Below, one piece after another: positions 57,315 to 64,000 of a stretch of 64,000 nucleotides of DNA (its first letter is position 1; every line of letters begins with the position of its first letter). Made by a program: the position numbers and the translations under genes. Source of the DNA: Lachnospiraceae bacterium (GTDB lineage: Bacteria; Bacillota; Clostridia; Lachnospirales; Lachnospiraceae). The notes under the pieces were generated by a model that searched no databases, was not told the DNA's origin, and saw nothing but the letters and a program-made list of their open reading frames with translations. The stretch lies in assembly GCA_902363835.1 (NCBI GenBank), contig CABJBM010000031.1, positions 1-64,000 on the forward strand, in the 5' to 3' direction.

Positions 57315-59099
57315 TTGAAAAAGAGAGAAGAAATACCGGTTTGCGATACCTGGAACCTGGCGGATATTCTGCCGTCTGAGCGCGCATGGGAGGATCTGTT
57401 CCGAGAAACAGAAAGCTCGCTTTCAGGTTATAAGAATTACGAGGGACATCTGGCTGATTCCGGCGAGGTGCTTTTTTCCTGTCTGAAGTTTGATGAGGAG
57501 ATGTCTCTGAAAATTGAAACTTTGTTTGTCTACGGAAAACAGAAATCCGATGAGGATACCGGAAATGCCAGATACCAGGAATTTTCCTCCAGGGCCAGGT
57601 CCCTTTCCTATCAGGCGGCCGGCCTGTCATCATTTTTGATGCCTGAAATCCTGGCCATACCGGAAGAGACCCTTTCTCAGTACAGGAAGGACATTCCAGA
57701 GCTTAAGCGTTATGACAGGACCTTTGAAATTATTTTAAAGAAGAAGGCTCATACGCTGTCAGCCCCTATGGAAGCCCTGCTGGCAAGGTCCATGGAAGCG
57801 ACCTCCGCTCCTTCGGAGATCTTTCATATGTTTAACAATGCCGACGTGAAATTCCCTGAAATCATGGATGAGAACAACCAGCCGGTGCGGATTACCCATG
57901 GAAATTATATTGCACTTATGGAAAAGCAGGACAGAAGCGTGAGAAAGTCTGCGTTTGAAGCCCTGTACAGTGTTTATGGGCAGTTTGTAAATACCCTGGC
58001 AGCTACTTTTTCATCCAATGTAAAGCAGGCAGCCTTTTACGCTCAGGCAAGAAATTACCCTTCTGCCAGAGCACATTCCCTTGGAGAGAATGAGATTCCG
58101 GAGGAAGTGTATGACAATCTCATAGAGGCGGTTCATGAAGGGCTTCCCAGCCTCCATGAATATATATCCATCAGAAAAAAGGCTCTTGAAGTAGAAGAAC
58201 TTCATATGTATGACCTTTATGTGCCCATGGTATCAAGGGAAGAACATAAAATCACCTTTGAAGAAGCCAAGGCAATGGTGCTGGAAGGCCTTAAGCCCCT
58301 TGGAGAAGAATATTTATCTCTTTTAAGGGAAGGCTTCAGCAACCGGTGGATCGATGTATATGAGAACGAGGGAAAGCGGAGCGGTGCTTATTCCTGGGGG
58401 GTTTACGGGATTCATCCTTATGTGCTGTTAAACTTTAACGGGACTCTTGACAGCGTTTTTACTCTGGCTCATGAGATGGGGCATGCTCTTCACAGCTGGT
58501 TTTCCGATAAAAACCAGACTTATATTGACGCAGGATATAAGATCTTTGTGGCAGAGGTGGCTTCTACCTGCAATGAAGCACTGCTAATCCGGCATTTATT
58601 GGAAAAAACAGAAGACAAGAAGGAACGGGCTTATCTTGTGAATCATTTTATGGACAGTTTCCGGGGGACTCTTTACCGGCAGGCCATGTTTGCGGAATTT
58701 GAAGCGGAGACCCATCGCCGTTTAAGGGAGGGCGAGGTGCTCACCGGAGAAGTTCTTTGCAGGATATACCACCGGCTGAATGAGGAGTATTTTGGTCCGG
58801 ATATGGTGGTTGATCCGGAAATCGGTTATGAATGGTCCAGAATCCCGCACTTTTATACGCCGTTTTACGTATATCAGTATGCCACAGGATTCTCGGCTGC
58901 CATTGCCATCAGCAGCAGGATTCTTAAGGGGGATGAGAAGACGGTCAAAGGTTATTACAAATTTTTAAGCGGTGGAAATTCCATGACGCCCATAGACTTA
59001 TTAAAGCTGTGCGGCGTTGACATGGGGACGGCGGAGCCGGTAAAGGATGCGCTGTTAGTATTTGCCGGGCTTTTGGAGGAAATGAACCGGCTGATTTAA
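57315..59099 (+). CDS. pepF: Oligoendopeptidase F (M3B), 594 aa
   Basis: A cytoplasmic zinc peptidase acting on short peptides. The zinc site is LAHEMGHALHSWFS (about 388-401), with the third ligand Glu in AEVASTCNEALLI (about 417-421). The NLADILPSERAWED start and FYVYQYATGFSAA near the C-terminus are typical. Start TTG, 6-7 nt after GGAGGG; no ATG is suitably placed. The length is as expected for the family. Confidence 0.95.
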   Translation: MKKREEIPVCDTWNLADILPSERAWEDLFRETESSLSGYKNYEGHLADSGEVLFSCLKFDEEMSLKIETLFVYGKQKSDEDTGNARYQEFSSRARSLSYQAAGLSSFLMPEILAIPEETLSQYRKDIPELKRYDRTFEIILKKKAHTLSAPMEALLARSMEATSAPSEIFHMFNNADVKFPEIMDENNQPVRITHGNYIALMEKQDRSVRKSAFEALYSVYGQFVNTLAATFSSNVKQAAFYAQARNYPSARAHSLGENEIPEEVYDNLIEAVHEGLPSLHEYISIRKKALEVEELHMYDLYVPMVSREEHKITFEEAKAMVLEGLKPLGEEYLSLLREGFSNRWIDVYENEGKRSGAYSWGVYGIHPYVLLNFNGTLDSVFTLAHEMGHALHSWFSDKNQTYIDAGYKIFVAEVASTCNEALLIRHLLEKTEDKKERAYLVNHFMDSFRGTLYRQAMFAEFEAETHRRLREGEVLTGEVLCRIYHRLNEEYFGPDMVVDPEIGYEWSRIPHFYTPFYVYQYATGFSAAIAISSRILKGDEKTVKGYYKFLSGGNSMTPIDLLKLCGVDMGTAEPVKDALLVFAGLLEEMNRLI

Positions 59100-59132
59100 G
59101 CTGATTGTTGGATAGAGGAGAGGGGAGCAGGT

Positions 59133-59906
59133 ATGAATCTGTATCAGATGATATTTAAAAGAAGATCGATCAGGAAGTTTAAGAAGGAACCGGTCCCGGA
59201 ACAGCTGTTAAAGGATATCCTTTATTTCGGGGATAATGTACCAAGGCTGCACGGGGATATTCAGATTAAGATGGAAATAAGCGAAAATATGGAAGAGCAT
59301 TTGCTTTTAAAAGGGTTGTGGAAGGTGGAAGCTCCTTATTATCTGGTATTTTACTCAGAGGAAAAGGAAGGGTATCTGGTAAATGCAGGATATGTGTTGG
59401 AGCATGTTCTTTTGTATATGACAGGAAAGGGGCTTGGAACCTGTTACCTGGGAAGCGCCAGGGTTCCGGAGCCTGTTCCTGCAGGCATGAAGCAGGTGAT
59501 TGTAGTCGCCTTTGGTTATCCCAAAACCCTGCTTTACCGTGATCCGGCAACTGCCAGGAGGCTTCCTTTAAAGGAATTGTGCGTGTTTAAGGAAGAGGCC
59601 GGAGAATCCATGAAGAATATTTTAAAGGCTGTCCGCCTTGCTCCTTCCGCCATGAATATCCAGCCCTGGCGTTTTATCGTTTACCATGATAGAATCTATA
59701 TATTTTCCTGCCGGGAATTCTTACCGTCGCCTTCTCTTATGTCCATGCGGGAGATCGGCACCGGGATCATGCTTTCTCATCTGACCGTTGCTGCGGAAGA
59801 AATGTGGATGAATGTAAAGCTGGAAGCAGAGAAAGCCATGGAAAAAAAGTCCTATAAAAGCGGTGCCTATGTGACTACTGCATTTTTAAAAGAGTATAAA
59901 TGCTGA
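59133..59906 (+). CDS. Nitroreductase-family protein (duplicated half domains), 257 aa
   Basis: The N-terminus MNLYQMIFKRRSIRKFKKEPVP has the FMN-binding RRSIR motif. GLGTCYLGSARVPEPVPAGMKQVIVVAFGYP and a second half with LKAVRLAPSAMNIQPWRFIVY follow, an arrangement known from the putative TM-nitroreductase type, where one chain holds both halves. It probably binds FMN and reduces small molecules with NAD(P)H. GAGGGGAGCAG lies before the ATG. It follows pepF by 33 nt and ends at a strong terminator. Confidence 0.82.
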   Translation: MNLYQMIFKRRSIRKFKKEPVPEQLLKDILYFGDNVPRLHGDIQIKMEISENMEEHLLLKGLWKVEAPYYLVFYSEEKEGYLVNAGYVLEHVLLYMTGKGLGTCYLGSARVPEPVPAGMKQVIVVAFGYPKTLLYRDPATARRLPLKELCVFKEEAGESMKNILKAVRLAPSAMNIQPWRFIVYHDRIYIFSCREFLPSPSLMSMREIGTGIMLSHLTVAAEEMWMNVKLEAEKAMEKKSYKSGAYVTTAFLKEYKC

Positions 59907-59930
59907 TCAGATCTTTTAACTGGTACAGAC

Positions 59931-59968
59931 AAAAAGGGAAGGACCTCCACTTGGGTCCTTCCCTTTTT
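59931..59968. terminator. Bidirectional terminator between nitroreductase-like and hsp20 genes
   Basis: AAAAAGGGAAGGACC and GGTCCTTCCCTTTTT form a perfect 15-bp stem with an 8-nt loop. Confidence 0.88.
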
Positions 59969-59980
59969 ATCCATGCCGGA

Positions 59981-60394
59981 TTACTCAATGGTAATATAGG
60001 TGCTTTCCTCAATCTGCTTGGGAGCTTCCTTTGGAACGATCAGTTTTAAAATGCCGTTTTCAAAGGCTGCTTTCACATCTTCCTGTTTTAAGCCGGAACC
60101 TACGTAAAAGCTTCTTTTTACAGAACCGCAGTAGCGTTCCCGGCGAATATAGTTTTTCTGATCCTTTACTTCGTTTTCAGAAACAGTGTCAGCGTAAATG
60201 GTCAGATACCCATCTTTTAATTCAGCGCGCACATCTTCCTTTTTATAGCCTGGAAGTTCGATTTCAATGACATAGCTGGTTCCGTCATCTTCAATATCGG
60301 TCTTCATCAGGGCCTGTCTGTTGTGATACACATCGGTGAAAAACGGATCATTGAAAAATTCATCAAATAAGTTGTTTCTTCTGGTTAATAACAT
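59981..60394 (-). CDS. Hsp20/alpha-crystallin small heat-shock protein, 137 aa
   Basis: An ATP-independent holdase. The alpha-crystallin domain (about 30-125) shows IEIELPGYKKEDVRAELKDGYLTIYA and the C-terminal AFENGILKLIVPK, with the arm I-x-I-like STYITIE end. AGGAGG precedes the ATG. A promoter with a CIRCE operator lies upstream, so HrcA control is expected. Confidence 0.95.
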   Translation of the reverse strand: MLLTRRNNLFDEFFNDPFFTDVYHNRQALMKTDIEDDGTSYVIEIELPGYKKEDVRAELKDGYLTIYADTVSENEVKDQKNYIRRERYCGSVKRSFYVGSGLKQEDVKAAFENGILKLIVPKEAPKQIEESTYITIE

Positions 60395-60466
60395 AATGGG
60401 TTCCTCCTTTTTTAAGTAATTTATGTGTCACCGGTTTTCCGGTGCATTTCTATTTGTTATATATGT

Positions 60467-60495
60467 AATATAACACACATTGTTAGCGCTGTCAA
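60467..60495 (-). promoter_or_regulatory. SigA-type promoter of hsp20
   Basis: On the minus strand TTGACA and TATATT are spaced by 17 bp. The -35 box overlaps the CIRCE operator. Confidence 0.8.
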
Positions 60496-60509
60496 TAGGT
60501 GAGTGCTAA
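60483..60509. promoter_or_regulatory. CIRCE operator (HrcA site)
   Basis: TTAGCGCTG-N9-GAGTGCTAA matches the CIRCE consensus (TTAGCACTC-N9-GAGTGCTAA) with two changes in the left arm. HrcA bound here would block the hsp20 promoter. Confidence 0.9.
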
Positions 60510-60534
60510 TTTTTAAAAAGAAATGAATCTGTCA

Positions 60535-60563
60535 TTGAATGTAAGGGCAGGAAATGGTAGAAT
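60535..60563 (+). promoter_or_regulatory. Promoter of the YkgJ-family gene
   Basis: TTGAAT and TAGAAT are spaced by 17 bp. Transcription would start near 60570, so the mRNA leader is almost entirely the 60-nt element at 60590-60649. Confidence 0.6.
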
Positions 60564-60589
60564 AACCATGTTTGTTAAAAAGAAGGTTG

Positions 60590-60649
60590 AGGAAATACCC
60601 TGCGGGTATACCTTTATGCCCAAAAAGCATGGGCGGAAATGAGGAAATC
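60590..60649 (+). repeat. 60-nt leader element, copy 2 (before the YkgJ-family gene)
   Basis: 51/60 identical to 36728-36787. ATACCC-TGC-GGGTAT forms a 6-bp hairpin, then ATGC...GCAT or GCCC...GGGC a second one, and GGAAATGAGGAAA supplies the ribosome-binding site. See copy 1. Confidence 0.7.
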
Positions 60650-60653
60650 ATTT

Positions 60654-61310
60654 ATGAAGCGGGAAATCGATTGGAAAGAGATCTCAGATGGAAAATTATA
60701 TGGTTTAAACGATATGGTAAAGGCCGACTGCGGCGACTGTAAGGGCTGCTTTGCCTGCTGCCAGGGGATGGGGCAGTCGGTCATTCTGGATCCCCTTGAC
60801 TGCTTCCGCCTGACAGAAAATCTTCACTGTACTTTAGAGGCGCTGCTGGCAGATAAGCTGGAGCTTAATGTGGTGGATCGGATTGTGCTTCCCAACTTGA
60901 AAATGGGAGGAAAAGAGGAAAGGTGCGGATTCCTGGATCGGGAAGGACGATGCGGGATCCACGGCTTCCGCCCGGGCATTTGCCGTCTGTTTCCTTTAGG
61001 GCGGATTTATGGAGAGCAGGGGTTTCATTATTTTCTCCAGGTTCATGAGTGCAGGAAGGAAAACAGAGCTAAGGTCAAGGTGCGTAAATGGATTGACACC
61101 CCAGATGTAAAGCGGTACGAGAAGTTTGTGTCTGACTGGCATTTCTTCCTGAAACAGCTGGAAGAAAAGATAGAAGAAAACAATGACCAGGCATATGCAA
61201 ATAAGGTCAGCATGTACGTTTTAAAGCAGTTTTATCTTACGCCCTATGACAGGGACCAGGATTTTTTTGATCAGTTTGGCAAAAGGCTTGAAGCTGGTTC
61301 TTTCTTATGA
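60654..61310 (+). CDS. YkgJ-family Cys-cluster protein, 218 aa
   Basis: CGDCKGCFACCQGMGQ (about 26-41) is the CxxCxxCC-type cluster of the YkgJ/UPF0153 family, with further Cys in RCGFLDREGRCGIHGFRPGICRLFPLG (about 93-119). It probably binds zinc or an iron-sulfur cluster; the biochemical role is not established. The ATG used lies 6 nt after GAGGAAA; an ATG five codons earlier is inside that site. It precedes pyrF by 54 nt. Confidence 0.85.
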   Translation: MKREIDWKEISDGKLYGLNDMVKADCGDCKGCFACCQGMGQSVILDPLDCFRLTENLHCTLEALLADKLELNVVDRIVLPNLKMGGKEERCGFLDREGRCGIHGFRPGICRLFPLGRIYGEQGFHYFLQVHECRKENRAKVKVRKWIDTPDVKRYEKFVSDWHFFLKQLEEKIEENNDQAYANKVSMYVLKQFYLTPYDRDQDFFDQFGKRLEAGSFL

Positions 61311-61364
61311 TAGAATTGGTAAGAATAGAGAAAAATAAGGGCGAAGAGATCCAAGGAGGAAGCT

Positions 61365-62282
61365 ATGATCAGGCAGTTAATAGACAAAATTCAGAAAACA
61401 AAGGCACCGATCTGCGTAGGTTTGGACCCGATGTTAAACTATATACCCGAGCATGTTACAAAAAAGGCATTTGAAGAATTCGGCGAAACCTTAGAAGGCG
61501 CTGCGGAAGCTATTTGGCAGTTTAATAAAGAAATCGTGGATCATGTATATGATCTCATCCCATCTGTTAAGCCTCAGATCGCCATGTATGAGCAGTTTGG
61601 CATCGAAGGCTTGAAAGCGTATACAAAGACTGTGAACTATTGCCAGGAAAAGGGGCTTTTCGTCATTGGAGATGCTAAGAGAGGAGATATTGGTTCCACA
61701 TCAGCCGCTTATGCTACGGCGCATATCGGCCATGTGAAGGTTGGAAACAAAAGCTTTTCTGCTTTCGGTACAGATTTCCTTACGGTCAATCCATATTTGG
61801 GGACCGATGGCGTGAAGCCCTTTGTGGATGTGTGCAGGGAAGAGAACAAAGGCCTTTTCGTTCTGGTGAAAACCTCCAACCCTTCCAGCGGAGAATTCCA
61901 GGACAGGCTGATTGACGGAAGGCCTCTGTACGAGCTGGTTGCTGAAAAGGTAGTTGAATGGGGAGCAGACTGCATGGATGGCGCTTACAGCAACGTAGGA
62001 GCCGTTGTGGGAGCTACCTATCCGGAGATGAGCAGGATTCTCCGCAGGCTCATGCCAAACACTTATTTCCTGGTGCCGGGATACGGCGCACAGGGAGGAA
62101 CGGCAGAGGATTTAAAGCCCTGCTTTAATGAGGATGGCTTGGGAGCCATTGTAAACTCCTCCAGAGGAATCATTGCAGCCTATAAATCTGAAAGCTATGC
62201 CCGGTTTGGCGGGGAGCATTTTGGTGAAGCCTCCAGACAGGCGGTCATTGACATGGTTTCCGATATTAACAGGGTATTATAG
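61365..62282 (+). CDS. pyrF: Orotidine 5'-phosphate decarboxylase, 305 aa
   Basis: PyrF makes UMP from OMP. The length (about 300) and motifs indicate the long type-2 form: ICVGLDPMLNYIPEH near the start, the catalytic VIGDAKRGDIGSTSAAYA (about 105-122, Lys-x-x-x-Asp), and the phosphate loop FLVPGYGAQGGTAED near 230. AAGGAGG precedes the ATG. It ends 10 nt before pyrK. Confidence 0.95.
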   Translation: MIRQLIDKIQKTKAPICVGLDPMLNYIPEHVTKKAFEEFGETLEGAAEAIWQFNKEIVDHVYDLIPSVKPQIAMYEQFGIEGLKAYTKTVNYCQEKGLFVIGDAKRGDIGSTSAAYATAHIGHVKVGNKSFSAFGTDFLTVNPYLGTDGVKPFVDVCREENKGLFVLVKTSNPSSGEFQDRLIDGRPLYELVAEKVVEWGADCMDGAYSNVGAVVGATYPEMSRILRRLMPNTYFLVPGYGAQGGTAEDLKPCFNEDGLGAIVNSSRGIIAAYKSESYARFGGEHFGEASRQAVIDMVSDINRVL

Positions 62283-62292
62283 GGGAGAAGCA

Positions 62293-63069
62293 ATGGCAAA
62301 AGTAAAGGAAATTGCAGCCGTTGTCAGCCAGACACGGCTTGGTGATGATGTATACAGCATGTGGATCGATACAAAGGAAATCACTGCCCAGGCAGAGCCG
62401 GGACAGTTTGTTGACCTATATACAAAGGATGGAGCAAAGCTTTTGCCCCGCCCCATCAGCATTTGTGAAACAGATAAGGAAAAGGGGCTTTTAAGGCTGG
62501 TATACCGGGTTGCAGGCGGAGGAACGGAAGAGTTCTCCCATTACAAGGTAGGGGATACCATTGAGATCATGGGACCTTTGGGCAATGGATTTCCCCTTGA
62601 AGCCGGCAGAAAAGGGGAAAAGGCGTTTTTGATCGGCGGCGGAATCGGAATTCCTCCCATGCTGGAGCTGGCAAAGCATTTGCCTTGTGAGAAGCAGGTG
62701 GTTCTTGGATACCGGGATGCTTTATTTTTAAATGAAGAATTCTGCCCCTATGGGGATACCTATATTGCCACTGAGGACGGAAGTGCCGGAACAAAGGGAA
62801 ATGTTCTGGATGCTATCAGGGAGCACGGCTTAAAAGGAGATGTGATCTTTGCCTGCGGCCCCACTCCTATGCTGAAAGCCCTTAAGGCATATGCTTCTGA
62901 AAATGAAATGGAATGTTATCTTTCCCTGGAGGAGAAGATGGCCTGCGGCATTGGGGCCTGCCTTGCCTGCGTATGCAAGAGCAAGTCAGTGGATGAGCAT
63001 TCCATGGTTCACAACAAGCGTGTCTGTAAGGATGGTCCGGTATTTAAGGCTGAGGAGGTAGAATTTTAG
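62293..63069 (+). CDS. pyrK: Dihydroorotate dehydrogenase electron-transfer subunit PyrK, 258 aa
   Basis: PyrK carries FAD and a 2Fe-2S cluster and passes electrons from dihydroorotate to NAD+. LLPRPISICE (FAD site, about 49-58), GGGIGIPPMLEL for nucleotide binding and EEKMACGIGACLACVCKSK with the cluster cysteines (about 212-226) are visible, with the last Cys in KRVCKDGP. GGGGAGAAG precedes the ATG. Its stop adjoins the pyrD ATG. Confidence 0.95.
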   Translation: MAKVKEIAAVVSQTRLGDDVYSMWIDTKEITAQAEPGQFVDLYTKDGAKLLPRPISICETDKEKGLLRLVYRVAGGGTEEFSHYKVGDTIEIMGPLGNGFPLEAGRKGEKAFLIGGGIGIPPMLELAKHLPCEKQVVLGYRDALFLNEEFCPYGDTYIATEDGSAGTKGNVLDAIREHGLKGDVIFACGPTPMLKALKAYASENEMECYLSLEEKMACGIGACLACVCKSKSVDEHSMVHNKRVCKDGPVFKAEEVEF

Positions 63070-63972
63070 ATGAATACGAAAGTGAATCTGGCCGGAGTGG
63101 AGCTTAAGAATCCGGTTATGACTGCTTCCGGCACCTTTGGTTCCGGTGAGGAATACAGCGAGATGATTGATTTAAATCATCTGGGCGCCGTGGTTACAAA
63201 GGGTGTGGCTAACGTGCCGTGGCCTGGTAACCCAACACCCAGAATCGCGGAAACCTACGGAGGCATGATCAATGCCATTGGCCTTCAGAACCCGGGAATG
63301 GAGGTCTTTATTAAGAGAGACATTCCCTTTTTAAAGCAGTACGATACAAAAATCATTGTCAATGTCTGCGGAAAAACCACAGAAGATTATATCGAAGTTG
63401 TGGAGAGACTGGCAGATGAGCCGGTGGACATGCTGGAGATCAATATCTCCTGCCCCAATGTAAAAGAGGGCGGAATTGCCTTTGGACAGGATCCCAAAGC
63501 AGTGGAAGCCATAACAAGAGAAGTTAAAAAATATGCAAAGCAGCCGGTCATTATGAAGCTGAGTCCTAATGTGACAGACATTGGGGTGATGGCAAAGGCG
63601 GCTGAAGCCGGAGGCGCAGATGTGCTGTCCCTTATTAACACTCTGACCGGCATGAAGATCGACATTAACCGCCGGACCTTTGCGGTTGCCAATAAAACCG
63701 GAGGCTTATCAGGCCCTGCCATTAAGCCTATTGCGGTGCGAATGGTATATCAGGCTGCCAATGCGGTAAAGCTTCCCATTGTAGGTATGGGAGGAATCAT
63801 GAATGCCGAGGATGCTGTGGAGTTTATTCTTGCAGGAGCCACGGCTGTTTCCGTGGGAACGGCTAATTTCCGGAATCCCTATGCAGCGGAAGAGACAGTC
63901 AGGGGCATAGAGGATTATATGAAGAAATACCAGGTCAAAGACATCGGTGAAATCGTAGGTGCTGTGCGGTAA
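63070..63972 (+). CDS. pyrD: Dihydroorotate dehydrogenase B catalytic subunit, 300 aa
   Basis: The FMN barrel of the class 1B enzyme, paired with PyrK. ASGTFGSGEEY starts the substrate side, INISCPNVKEGG (about 123-134) carries the catalytic Cys, and VIMKLSPNVTDIG and GMGGIMNAEDAVEFILAGATAVSVGTA bind FMN. The ribosome-binding site (GAGGAGG) lies inside the end of pyrK. The pyrimidine operon probably continues beyond the window. Confidence 0.95.
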   Translation: MNTKVNLAGVELKNPVMTASGTFGSGEEYSEMIDLNHLGAVVTKGVANVPWPGNPTPRIAETYGGMINAIGLQNPGMEVFIKRDIPFLKQYDTKIIVNVCGKTTEDYIEVVERLADEPVDMLEINISCPNVKEGGIAFGQDPKAVEAITREVKKYAKQPVIMKLSPNVTDIGVMAKAAEAGGADVLSLINTLTGMKIDINRRTFAVANKTGGLSGPAIKPIAVRMVYQAANAVKLPIVGMGGIMNAEDAVEFILAGATAVSVGTANFRNPYAAEETVRGIEDYMKKYQVKDIGEIVGAVR

Positions 63973-64000
63973 ATACACGATTTTGAATAGAGAGGATAAA

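Noticed and set aside
1..64000. CRISPR array, rRNA operon, insertion sequence or transposase
   Set aside because: Reading through, I saw no regularly spaced repeat array, no rRNA-like stretch and no transposase or integrase sequence in the window.

Overview
The window looks like the chromosome of a spore-forming member of the Lachnospiraceae (Clostridia), close to Lacrimispora or Enterocloster-type organisms. This is inferred from moderate GC, strong AGGAGG ribosome-binding sites, the spoIIAA-spoIIAB-sigF and spoVA sporulation operons, an L-box lysine riboswitch, a CIRCE-controlled Hsp20 gene, and family-typical proteins. I could not run a search, so the genus is not certain.

Layout. 1-2.5 kb is the lysis end of a prophage: tail-fibre end, two small tail-end proteins, holin, amidase endolysin, and a small holin-like toxin with a probable antisense RNA. 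An apparent attachment region (2.5-2.9 kb) abuts tRNA-Val(CAC) and tRNA-Ala(CGC). 3.1-17.5 kb is accessory. A 2-hydroxyacid dehydrogenase is followed by a ~12 kb glucuronoxylan (aldouronate) utilisation island: aldo/keto reductase, epimerase-like protein, AraC regulator, Gfo/Idh oxidoreductase, GH67 alpha-glucuronidase, sugar ABC importer without ATPase, and SGNH acetylesterase. The island is bounded by two ~227-bp direct repeats about 98% identical. Each repeat is the 3' end of one substrate-binding-protein gene: the right copy is complete, the left copy is a stub.

17.6-34.7 kb holds housekeeping and sporulation genes: HAD phosphatase, YerC, DUF1836, RidA, FolC, a TPR membrane protein, SpoIIAA/SpoIIAB/SigF, a SigF/SigG-type promoter leading into a six-gene spoVA operon, PBP1A, YigZ, TypA/BipA and a two-OB-fold SSB-like protein. 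34.8-37.5 kb has a CobO-like ATPase, then a lysine riboswitch and attenuator in front of dapA-dapB. 38.5-44.7 kb is a purine set (purC-purF-purB-lysR-purA). 45-54.8 kb holds a wall-binding secreted protein, an ABC-F ATPase, rex, nnrDE, alr, an apparently antitoxin-less mazF, a CNNM/CBS membrane protein and YebC/PmpR. 54.9-60.4 kb holds a soluble PocR-chemoreceptor-like protein, two GNATs, PepF, a nitroreductase-like protein and hsp20. The window closes with a YkgJ-family protein and pyrF-pyrK-pyrD.

The observations most worth following are: the excisable-looking xylan island; a 60-nt leader element shared by dapB and the YkgJ-family gene (with an 18-nt core also before the cobO-like gene); the phage-end type I toxin/antisense candidate; a wall-binding protein whose C-terminal domain looks like a protease fold with its zinc ligands replaced; and a small membrane protein heading the spoVA operon.
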